In this document: positions 1 to 7,246 of the stretch, piece by piece
How positions within the stretch are numbered: position 1 is the stretch's first letter
Layout: the number at the start of each line of letters is the position of its first letter
Origin: Duganella fentianensis
Lineage (GTDB): Bacteria > Pseudomonadota > Gammaproteobacteria > Burkholderiales > Burkholderiaceae_D
Length of the DNA stretch: 64,000 nucleotides
Reading direction: 5' to 3'
NCBI RefSeq assembly: GCF_009857835.1
Contig: NZ_WWCL01000001.1
Span: 682,001 to 746,000 of the forward strand
The notes under the pieces: generated by a model
Told to the model about the DNA's origin: nothing
The model's database searches: none
The model's input: the letters and a program-made list of their open reading frames with translations, nothing else
Made by a program: the position numbers and the translations under genes

Positions 1-2346
1 ACCCCGGCGGCCACGCGCAACAGCGCGCGCAGCGATCTGGTGTTCCACGGCCTCGATACCTATGCCGAAGTCTGGCTCAACGGCGAAAAACTGCTGGATG
101 CGGATAACGCCTTTCGGGTCTGGCGCATTCCCGTGCAGGGGCGGCTGCGTGCGCGTGGCAATGAACTGCGCATCGTACTGCGTTCGCCTATCAGCAAGCT
201 GCTGCCACAGGTGGCGGCCATGCCGAACAAGCTGGCTGGTAACTATCCTTCGCCGTATGGCGACGAACCGGCCGATGCGATGACGGCCAACTTTGCCCGC
301 AAGCCCGGTTACCACTATGGCTGGGACTGGGGGCCGCGCTATGTCACGGCAGGCATCTGGAACACCGTGCAGCTGCAAAGCTGGGATGTGCTGCGCATCG
401 ATGATCTGCAACTGCGGCAGGACCATGTGGACGAGCAGCGTGCCGAACTGGCGGCCGTCGCCACGCTTGATGCCATCAACGCTGGCACTGTTGAACTGCG
501 TCTGTGGCAGACCGCGCCCGATGGCAAGCGGGTGCTGGCAGTGCAGCAGAAAGCGGAACTCAGGCAGGGCAGTAACCGCATCGAACTGGCTGTGCGTGTC
601 GTCAAACCGCAGCGCTGGTATCCGAACGGCTATGGTGCGCAGGCTTTGTACCGCTACGAGCTGGAAGTAGCGCAGGGGAGCAGGTTGGTGGCCAGCACCA
701 GTGCGCGCACGGGTCTGCGCAGCATGGTACTGAAACGCGATAGCGATGCGCAGGGACAGAGCTTCTATTTCGAAGTGAACGGCATCCCCGTGTTTGCCAA
801 AGGTGCCAATACCATCCCGTTCGATATGTTCCGGCCGCGCGTGAGCAAGGCACAGTTGCGCCGTGTGCTGGAATCGGCGCGCGATGCGAATATGAACTTC
901 CTGCGTAGCTGGGGCGGCGGCTACTACGAAAGCGATGCATATTTCGATCTGGCCGATGAACTGGGTCTGCTGGTCTGGCAGGATTTCATGTTCGGCGGCG
1001 GCATGCAGCCGGCCTATGACGATGCCTTTCGTGCCAGCGTAATCGCCGAGGCGCGCGACAACGTGCGGCGCTTGCGCAACCATCCCAGCATTGCGCTCTG
1101 GTGCGGCAATAACGAAGAAGAAATCGCGTGGAAGTACTGGGGGCCGGGCAAAGCCATGATGCAGGCCGACCCTGCGTTTGCCACCCGTGTGTGGAATGGC
1201 TACGTGCAGCTATTCGGTAGCGATCTGCGCAAGGTAGTGGCGGAAGAGGGCGGTGGCGTGGCCTACTGGGCCAGTTCGCCCAGCGATGATCTGGCCGAGG
1301 TGGCCAATACTCCGGCCCGCGGCGATATGCATTACTGGGAGGTGTGGGGCAATCCCGCCCACCCGGTCAGCAAATATCTGGAGATCACCCCGCGCTTCAT
1401 GTCGGAATATGGGCTGCAGGCCTGGCCCGTGCAGCGCACGGTGGACGCATTTGCCAAACGCGCCGAGCAGGGCATGGCCACGCCCGTCATCGAAGCGCAT
1501 CAGAAATTCATGGCCGGCAAGGGTAATGAACGCCTGCTCAAATACATCAATGACGAATTCGGCACCCCTTCGGGCTTTGCCAGCTTTATCTATCTGAGCC
1601 AGATCGCGCAGGCCGAGGGCATTGCGCTGGCGGCCAGCCACCACCGCGCCAGCCGGCCCTACACCATGGGATCGCTGTACTGGCAGCTCAACGATGTGTG
1701 GCCCGGCGCTTCGTGGTCTAGCGTGGACTGGTTCGGGCGCTGGAAGGCGCTGCAGTTCTATGCGCGGCGCTTCTATGCGCCCGTGGCCGTGGCAGCGCTG
1801 CGCGATGCGAACGGCATCAGCCGCGTGCATCTGCTGAATGACCGTATCCATAGCCTGCACGGCACGCTGCGCCTGCGCGTTAGCACGCTGGATGGCACCT
1901 TGCTGCGTGAAGAACACCGCGCAGTGGAACTGGCGCCGCTGTCGGCGCTGTGCAGCGCCGAGTACACCGATGCGCAGTTGCTGGGGAATGCAGATCCGGC
2001 GAATACCGTGGCCGTGTTCGATCTGCAGGTGGAAGGCGAAGCGCCCGTGCGCAGCGTGCTGTACTTCCGTGCCGCGAAAGCAATGCGCTGGCCCGACGCG
2101 CAACTGCAGGTGCGCTTGCAGCCTGCAGCCGGCGGTTACCAGCTGGAGCTGAGCGCACGCCAGTTCGCCCGCGCCGTCTGGGTAGACTTCGGTGATCTCG
2201 ATGCGGAGCTATCCGATAACGCCCTCACCCTGCTGCCTGGCGAAACCGTGCGTCTGTCGCTGCGTTCGCCGGCCAGTCTGGCGGCGCTGCGTCGCGCCCT
2301 GCGGATGCAGTCCGTGGGCGATGTGCTGGCGCAGGGCGCGCGTTGA
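1..2346 (+). CDS. GH2 beta-mannosidase, 5' end outside window
   Basis: Glycoside hydrolase family 2 exo-beta-mannosidase that should release terminal beta-linked mannose, for example the core Man-beta-1,4-GlcNAc of an N-glycan or manno-oligosaccharide ends. The frame is open from base 1 and already inside the N-terminal jelly-roll domain (LVFHGLDTYAEVWLNG), so the GTG at 40 is not the start. The family motif YHYGWDWGPR lies near base 315. The acid/base Glu is in WCGNNE near base 1100, and the probable nucleophile Glu is in FMSEYGLQ (codon 1405-1407). It is the first gene of the mannose locus seen here. It is followed at once by an operator-like element and the promoter of the first LacI-type gene, so it probably ends an upstream transcript. 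Family assignment is secure; the exact substrate is inferred. Confidence 0.93.
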   Translation, partial: TPAATRNSARSDLVFHGLDTYAEVWLNGEKLLDADNAFRVWRIPVQGRLRARGNELRIVLRSPISKLLPQVAAMPNKLAGNYPSPYGDEPADAMTANFARKPGYHYGWDWGPRYVTAGIWNTVQLQSWDVLRIDDLQLRQDHVDEQRAELAAVATLDAINAGTVELRLWQTAPDGKRVLAVQQKAELRQGSNRIELAVRVVKPQRWYPNGYGAQALYRYELEVAQGSRLVASTSARTGLRSMVLKRDSDAQGQSFYFEVNGIPVFAKGANTIPFDMFRPRVSKAQLRRVLESARDANMNFLRSWGGGYYESDAYFDLADELGLLVWQDFMFGGGMQPAYDDAFRASVIAEARDNVRRLRNHPSIALWCGNNEEEIAWKYWGPGKAMMQADPAFATRVWNGYVQLFGSDLRKVVAEEGGGVAYWASSPSDDLAEVANTPARGDMHYWEVWGNPAHPVSKYLEITPRFMSEYGLQAWPVQRTVDAFAKRAEQGMATPVIEAHQKFMAGKGNERLLKYINDEFGTPSGFASFIYLSQIAQAEGIALAASHHRASRPYTMGSLYWQLNDVWPGASWSSVDWFGRWKALQFYARRFYAPVAVAALRDANGISRVHLLNDRIHSLHGTLRLRVSTLDGTLLREEHRAVELAPLSALCSAEYTDAQLLGNADPANTVAVFDLQVEGEAPVRSVLYFRAAKAMRWPDAQLQVRLQPAAGGYQLELSARQFARAVWVDFGDLDAELSDNALTLLPGETVRLSLRSPASLAALRRALRMQSVGDVLAQGAR

Positions 2347-2354
2347 TGCGCGCC

Positions 2355-2366
2355 GTTTTACTAAAC
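2355..2366. promoter_or_regulatory. Operator-like GTTTAGTAAAAC (read on minus strand)
   Basis: GTTTTACTAAAC on the + strand, which is GTTTAGTAAAAC on the other. The same GTTTA-n-TAAA core recurs at 2504, 12140 and 12253, only around the two LacI-type regulator genes. It lies about 35 bp upstream of the predicted -35 box at 2401. It is a likely upstream binding site for one or both LacI-family proteins. Confidence 0.6.
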
Positions 2367-2400
2367 AATGCTAAAGAGCGCCCCGCACAGCAGCGCGCGA

Positions 2401-2429
2401 TTGTTGCTGAAAAGTGGCGCTGATATAAA
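2401..2429 (+). promoter_or_regulatory. Sigma70-like promoter of first lacI-type gene
   Basis: TTGTTG (2401-2406), a 17-bp spacer, then TATAAA (2424-2429). It sits between two operator-like elements, upstream of the regulator gene. Predicted from sequence only. Confidence 0.5.
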
Positions 2430-2503
2430 AGCGTCCTAGGCAGCGCAAGGCGAACATCATCGTCACAATCATCGCAATGCTCTGGACTAGCGTTCGCCGA
2501 AGC

Positions 2504-2514
2504 GTTTATTAAAC
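2504..2514. promoter_or_regulatory. Operator-like GTTTATTAAAC
   Basis: An 11-bp palindrome with one central base, GTTTA-T-TAAAC, and the most symmetric copy of the element. It lies about 75 bp downstream of the predicted -10 box and ends 7 bp before an in-frame ATG at 2522. This is one reason to prefer the later GTG start for the regulator. Confidence 0.6.
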
Positions 2515-2596
2515 CGAAAAAATGGAGACACCGGATGTACCTGAATTTGCTGCGAGCTTTGCTGTGCCATGGGCTGCGCGTAGTGCGGGGGCAGGC

Positions 2597-3583
2597 GTGA
2601 GCCAGGCCACGTTGCGCGATATCGCGGCGGCTACCGGTCTGTCGATCGGTACGGTCTCGCGCGCACTGAAGAACCAGTCGGGGATGACAGAGTCCACCCG
2701 CAGTCTGGTGCTGGAAACGGCGGAACGGCTGGGCTATGACTTCGCGCAGTTGCGCAGCGGTCCTATCCGCCGCATCGCCTTCCTGCTGCATAGCCAGCAC
2801 AACACCCTTGCTTCCGGCTCCTTCTTCTCGCCAGTGCTGCACGGTGCCGAGGAAGTCTGCCGGCGCGAAGGGATAGCGCTATCATTCTTTGCCGTGGGTC
2901 CGGCCGAGCCGGTAATGGGTCTGATCCGTCTGCACCAGCCCGATGCCATCCTGTGTGCCGGCTACTTCGAGCCGGAAGTGCTGACGGCGCTGCAGCAGGC
3001 CGGCAAGCCCATGGTGCTGGTGGATATGCAGCGGCGCGGCTTCACCTCCGTCAATCCGGACAATCTGCACGGCGGCTATCTGGCTACCCAGCACCTGCTG
3101 CGGGCCGGACGCAAACGCATCGCCATGCTGTCCGGCTCACTGGCGCACTACAGCATACAGCAGCGCAATCGCGGTTTCCGTCAGGCCCTGTTCGATGCCA
3201 AGGTTCATGCCGACCCCGATCTGGAAGTCACGCTGCCGGCCGTGGGCGATGCCGAACAGAGTGTCAGCGATGCCGTGCAAGCCTTGCTGGCGCTGCCCAA
3301 ACGCGCTGATGCCGTGTTCTGCTACAACGACAGCACGGCGCTGGCGGCCATGAAGGCTTGCCGCAAGGCGGGGCTGAAGATCCCGCAGGACATCGCCATC
3401 GTCGGCTTCGATGATATTGCTGCCGCCCCTGCCGGCATCCCGCCGCTCAGCACTGTCCGCGTGGACAAGGCCGCGCTGGGCCAGACCGGCATCGAATTAC
3501 TGCTACAGAAAACCGAAAACCACCCATCCCAGATAACCGTGCCAGTTGAGCTGATCGTGCGCGAGAGCAGCCACGGCGTTTAA
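2597..3583 (+). CDS. LacI-family transcriptional regulator (mannose locus, copy 1)
   Basis: DNA-binding repressor or activator of the LacI/GalR family, about 328 residues from GTG 2597. The N-terminal helix-turn-helix (TLRDIAAATGLSIGTVSRAL) is followed by a periplasmic-binding-protein-like sensor domain, with the usual C-terminal motif VGFDDIAAAP. An in-frame ATG at 2522 would add 25 residues, but it has no ribosome-binding site and abuts an operator. The paralogue at 12279 begins right before the same helix-turn-helix, so GTG 2597, preceded by GGGGG, is preferred. The two paralogues share long identical stretches such as DAILCAGYFEPE. The probable effector is a mannose-derived sugar (inferred from context). 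Isomerase, kinase and mannosidase genes follow closely downstream. Confidence 0.9.
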   Translation: MSQATLRDIAAATGLSIGTVSRALKNQSGMTESTRSLVLETAERLGYDFAQLRSGPIRRIAFLLHSQHNTLASGSFFSPVLHGAEEVCRREGIALSFFAVGPAEPVMGLIRLHQPDAILCAGYFEPEVLTALQQAGKPMVLVDMQRRGFTSVNPDNLHGGYLATQHLLRAGRKRIAMLSGSLAHYSIQQRNRGFRQALFDAKVHADPDLEVTLPAVGDAEQSVSDAVQALLALPKRADAVFCYNDSTALAAMKACRKAGLKIPQDIAIVGFDDIAAAPAGIPPLSTVRVDKAALGQTGIELLLQKTENHPSQITVPVELIVRESSHGV

Positions 3584-3604
3584 CCCACACCCACCGGAAA
3601 AACC

Positions 3605-4822
3605 ATGACCCAATTACCGAATTTCCGTAGCCCTAGTGTCCTGCTCGAGCATGCGCAGCACACCATGCGCTTCTACCATCCGCGCGCCATCGATCCGGCT
3701 GGCGGCATGTACCATTTTTTCAAGGATGATGGAAGCGTCTACGACATGCAGCAGCGCCATCTGGTGAGCAGCACCCGCTTCGTGTTCACCTATGCCATGG
3801 CCTATCGTCATTTCAAGGAAGAGGCATATCTGAGGGGCGCGGAGCATGCACTGCGCTTTCTGCGCGAAGTGCACCGCGATCCTGTCGGCGGCGGCTATGC
3901 ATGGCTGCTGGACGGTACACAGGTGATCGACGGCACCCAGCACGCCTACGGTCAGGCCTTCGTGCTGCTGGCCTATGCCCATGCCACCATGGCCGGTCTG
4001 GAACAGGCGCGCCCCTGGATCGCCGAGACCTTCGCGCTGATGGAACAGCGCTTCTGGGGTGCGCAGGCTGGCTTGTATGCCGACGAAGCAAGCCACGACT
4101 GGAGTGTGCTGTCCGGCTATCGGGGCCAGAACGCCAATATGCATGCCTGCGAAGCGCTGCTGGCGGCCCATCAGGCCACGGGCGAACTGCGCTATCTGGA
4201 GCGTGCCTACAAGGTGGCCTACAACATCACCCAGCGTCAGGCGCAGCGTTGCGGTGGCCTGATCTGGGAACACTACGACGCACAGTGGCAGCCTGACTGG
4301 CAGTTCAACATTCATGATCCGGAAAACCTGTTCCGTCCCTGGGGCTATCAGCCCGGCCACTTTACCGAATGGGCCAAACTGCTGGTACAACTGGAAGCCC
4401 GCGCGCGGGGCGTGCTGGCGCAGTCGCTGGACTGGCTGGTGCCGACGGCGGAACGGCTGTTCCGCGTGGCGCTGGAAAAAGGCTGGGATGCCGAGCATGG
4501 CGGCGTGTGCTACTCGCTGGCGCCGGAACTGCATGTGTGCGATGGCCATAAATACTTCTGGGTGCAGGCCGAGAGTGCCGCGGCGGCCGCGTTGCTGGCT
4601 CAGCGTACGGGTAATCGCGAATACTGGGACTGGTACCAGCGCCTGTGGGCGTATAGCTGGACTTATATGGTCGACCACAAATACGGCGCGTGGTACCGCA
4701 TCCTCGATCAGCAGAACCGCAAGCTCAGTGATGAAAAGAGCCCTGCAGGTAAAGTCGATTACCACACCATGGGCGCCTGCTACGACATTCTGACCGTACT
4801 GGGAAAGGCTGATCATGCATGA
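3605..4822 (+). CDS. AGE-family sugar isomerase/epimerase, probable mannose isomerase
   Basis: N-acylglucosamine 2-epimerase (AGE) family, an (alpha/alpha)6-barrel protein of 405 residues and the normal family length. Family features seen: FYHPRAIDPAGGMYHFF near the N-terminus, NANMHACEALL in the middle, PGHFTEWAKL, and near the C-terminus KYFWVQAESAAAAALL and VDYHTMGACYDIL, which hold the conserved His and Glu residues. Because it sits among mannosidases and its end overlaps a fructokinase-like gene by 8 bp, the likely reaction is D-mannose to D-fructose in the cytoplasm (inference). No signal peptide. Alternatives are N-acetylglucosamine/N-acetylmannosamine or cellobiose epimerase, and sequence alone does not fully exclude them. 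Confidence 0.88.
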   Translation: MTQLPNFRSPSVLLEHAQHTMRFYHPRAIDPAGGMYHFFKDDGSVYDMQQRHLVSSTRFVFTYAMAYRHFKEEAYLRGAEHALRFLREVHRDPVGGGYAWLLDGTQVIDGTQHAYGQAFVLLAYAHATMAGLEQARPWIAETFALMEQRFWGAQAGLYADEASHDWSVLSGYRGQNANMHACEALLAAHQATGELRYLERAYKVAYNITQRQAQRCGGLIWEHYDAQWQPDWQFNIHDPENLFRPWGYQPGHFTEWAKLLVQLEARARGVLAQSLDWLVPTAERLFRVALEKGWDAEHGGVCYSLAPELHVCDGHKYFWVQAESAAAAALLAQRTGNREYWDWYQRLWAYSWTYMVDHKYGAWYRILDQQNRKLSDEKSPAGKVDYHTMGACYDILTVLGKADHA

Positions 4823-5738
4823 AGCCCCTGTAATGCTGTGCGCCGGCGAGGCGCTGACCGATATGATCCATCAGGGGAATGAGCAGTGGATCAGTCAGGT
4901 GGGCGGCTCGGTCTGGAATGTGGCACGCGCATTGGCGGCGCTGGGCGAACGTACGGCCTTCGCCGGTGCCATCAGCAATGACCGCTTCGGTGAGGCGTTG
5001 TGGAATGCCAGCGCTGCTGTGGGGCTGGACCTGCGGCTGATTCAGCGCGTACAGCATTCGCCCCTGCTGGCCATCGTGGAGCAGGGCGAACCCCCGAGCT
5101 ACTTCTTTGTGGGCGACGACAGCGCCGATCTGCACTTCGATCCGGCCACGCTGCCGGCCGGCTGGTCGGGCGCGCTGCGCTGGGCGCACTTCGGCGGCAT
5201 CAGTCTGGCGCGTCAGCCGCTGGCAGCTACGCTGGTGGCGCTGGCACAGCAACTGAAAGCGCAGGGCGTGGCGATCAGCTACGACCCGAACTTCCGCAAT
5301 CTGATGGATGCCAGCTATCAGCCCACGCTGCGCACTATGGCGGCACTGGCCGATTTGATCAAAGTGTCGGACGACGATCTGCGCGGTCTGTTCCCCGATA
5401 TGACGCTGGATCAGGCGTTACAGCAGCTGCGGGCAGCCAATCCGGCCGCCTACTGCCTGCTAACCCGCGGCGGGCAGGGCGCCACGCTATTCCATGGCAG
5501 CGCACGTGCCGATGCGCGTGCGCCCAAGGTCGAGGTGGTGGATACCGTCGGAGCTGGCGATGCCAGCGTGGCGGGCCTGCTGCATAGTCTGGCCGGCTAT
5601 CCGCAACGCGGTTTGCAGGCGCACCTGCATGCGGCGCTGGCGGCCGGTTCCGCCGCCTGTCTGCAGGCTGGCGCCCATCCGCCGCAGGCTGCGGCCATGA
5701 AGCAATTCTTCGAACAATTACAAGGAGACAGCAAGTGA
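4815..5738 (+). CDS. PfkB-family sugar kinase, probable fructokinase
   Basis: Ribokinase/PfkB-family kinase of 307 residues. The N-terminal GEALTDMI and GGSVWNVARALAALG segments and the C-terminal anion-hole motif DTVGAGD, with its catalytic Asp near residue 248, are intact. The start overlaps the end of the isomerase gene and the stop overlaps the GTG of the next gene (GTGA), which indicates translational coupling. Together with the upstream isomerase it would turn mannose into fructose-6-phosphate with no mannokinase and no phosphomannose isomerase. Fructose as substrate is inferred from context; the fold is not in doubt. Confidence 0.88.
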   Translation: MHEAPVMLCAGEALTDMIHQGNEQWISQVGGSVWNVARALAALGERTAFAGAISNDRFGEALWNASAAVGLDLRLIQRVQHSPLLAIVEQGEPPSYFFVGDDSADLHFDPATLPAGWSGALRWAHFGGISLARQPLAATLVALAQQLKAQGVAISYDPNFRNLMDASYQPTLRTMAALADLIKVSDDDLRGLFPDMTLDQALQQLRAANPAAYCLLTRGGQGATLFHGSARADARAPKVEVVDTVGAGDASVAGLLHSLAGYPQRGLQAHLHAALAAGSAACLQAGAHPPQAAAMKQFFEQLQGDSK

Positions 5739-7231
5739 AACAAGCATCCCGATTTTCCCCGTTCCGCCCCGTACTGCGCGGCCTGAATATCGCACTGCTG
5801 GCTGCCCTGCCACTGTTTGCACAGAATGCCGCGGCGGCCGATGCGCCGGCCAAGAGCCCGGCGTCGGGCAAGGTGGCGGCGAATCAGGCAAATGAGGCGA
5901 ATAAGGCGCTGCGTCCGGTCAGCGAAGCCGAGGCAGCGGCGCTGGCGCAGCAGGTGAAGGATGAAGTGCGCCATGCCTGGCGTGGCTACAAGCAGTATGC
6001 CTGGGGCCATGATGCGCTTAGTCCGCTCAGCAAGAAGCCACGCGACTGGTATGAGCATACGCTGCTGATGACGCCTGTCGATGCACTCGATACCCTGATG
6101 ATCATGGGCCTGAAAGATGAAGCGGACGAGGCGCGTGAACTGATCGTCCAGCAGCTGAACTTCGATCAGGACATGTATGTGCAGAACTTCGAAATCACCA
6201 TCCGTCTGCTGGGTGGCCTGCTGTCGGCCTATCAGATCAGCGGCGACGCACGCTTGCTGGACAAGGCGGAAGATCTGGCCAAGCGTCTGCTGCCGGTATT
6301 CGATAGCCCGACCGGTATGCCCTACACTCACGTGAATCTGCGCACCGGTAAAGTGCGCGGCAAGATCAGCAATCCGGCCGAAACGGGTACGCTGGTGCTG
6401 GAATTCGGCATGCTGAGCCGCCTGACGGGCAAGCCGGTCTACTTCGAAAAATCCAAGCGTGCGCTGGTGGCCACCTATAAGGCCGCTTCGCCACTGGGAC
6501 TGGTGGGCTCCACCATCGATGTCGAGACGGGGCGCTGGACGGACACGGGAGCCCACATCGGCGGCGGCATCGATTCCTACTACGAGTATCTGAACAAATG
6601 CTGGCGCCTGTTCGGCGATCTGGAATGCAAAGCCATGTGGGAGCACAGCATCAAGGGCATGAACAAGGCGCTGGCCGACCAGCGTGGCAACGCGCTGTGG
6701 TACGGTCATGCCGATATGACGACGGGTGCGCGCAGCAAGACCCAGTATGGCGCGCTGGATGCCTTCATGCCGGCGCTGCTGGCGCTGGGCGGCGATATAA
6801 AACGCGCCAAGGCGCTGCAGGAATCCGGTCTGCGCATGTGGCGTCTGCATGGCATCGAACCGGAATCGCTGGATTACGCCAGCATGACGGTGCAGTCGCC
6901 CGGCTACGCGCTGCGTCCGGAGATCGTGGAGTCGGCCTACTATCTGCATCACTACACGGGCAATCCGCGCTATCGCGCCATGGGCCGCGAGTTCTGGGAA
7001 GCCTTCGTGCGTTACTGCCGCACTGAAGCGGGTTACGCTGCGCTGAAAGATGTGCGTACCAAGGAGCAGGAAGACTCGATGGAGAGCTTTGTATTTGCCG
7101 AGACCTTCAAGTATTTCTACCTGCTGTTCGCGCCGAAGAGCGCATTGAATTTCGATGCCGTGACCTTCAACACGGAAGCCCACCCGCTGCATCTGCCGGC
7201 GTCAGCACCGACTGCTCCGGCAACCCACTAG
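5735..7231 (+). CDS. GH47 class I alpha-1,2-mannosidase, exported
   Basis: Glycoside hydrolase family 47, the calcium-dependent inverting alpha-1,2-mannosidase family best known from the eukaryotic ER and Golgi. It has 498 residues with a signal peptide (cleavage probably after AAAA near residue 35). Hallmarks seen: HAWRGYKQYAWGHDALSP (near 80), TPVDALDTLMIMGL, FEITIRLLGGLLSAY with the conserved Glu near 153, DSYYEYLNK, LRPEIVESAYYL, and the C-terminal FNTEAHP whose Thr (near 480) binds Ca2+ in characterised members. All expected active-site motifs are present, so it should be active. The GTG start has a good site (AAGGAGA) and overlaps the kinase stop. Bacterial members are known but rare. 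Likely periplasmic or secreted, trimming alpha-1,2-mannose from high-mannose glycans. Confidence 0.93.
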   Translation: MKQASRFSPFRPVLRGLNIALLAALPLFAQNAAAADAPAKSPASGKVAANQANEANKALRPVSEAEAAALAQQVKDEVRHAWRGYKQYAWGHDALSPLSKKPRDWYEHTLLMTPVDALDTLMIMGLKDEADEARELIVQQLNFDQDMYVQNFEITIRLLGGLLSAYQISGDARLLDKAEDLAKRLLPVFDSPTGMPYTHVNLRTGKVRGKISNPAETGTLVLEFGMLSRLTGKPVYFEKSKRALVATYKAASPLGLVGSTIDVETGRWTDTGAHIGGGIDSYYEYLNKCWRLFGDLECKAMWEHSIKGMNKALADQRGNALWYGHADMTTGARSKTQYGALDAFMPALLALGGDIKRAKALQESGLRMWRLHGIEPESLDYASMTVQSPGYALRPEIVESAYYLHHYTGNPRYRAMGREFWEAFVRYCRTEAGYAALKDVRTKEQEDSMESFVFAETFKYFYLLFAPKSALNFDAVTFNTEAHPLHLPASAPTAPATH

Positions 7232-7246
7232 GCGGAGCGCGCACAG

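Noticed and set aside
3614..4816. 400-codon - strand frame opposite the AGE-family gene
   Set aside because: Same shadow effect; the + strand protein has clear family motifs.
5597..7192. 531-codon - strand frame opposite GH47
   Set aside because: Shadow of the GH47 coding frame; no recognisable motif.
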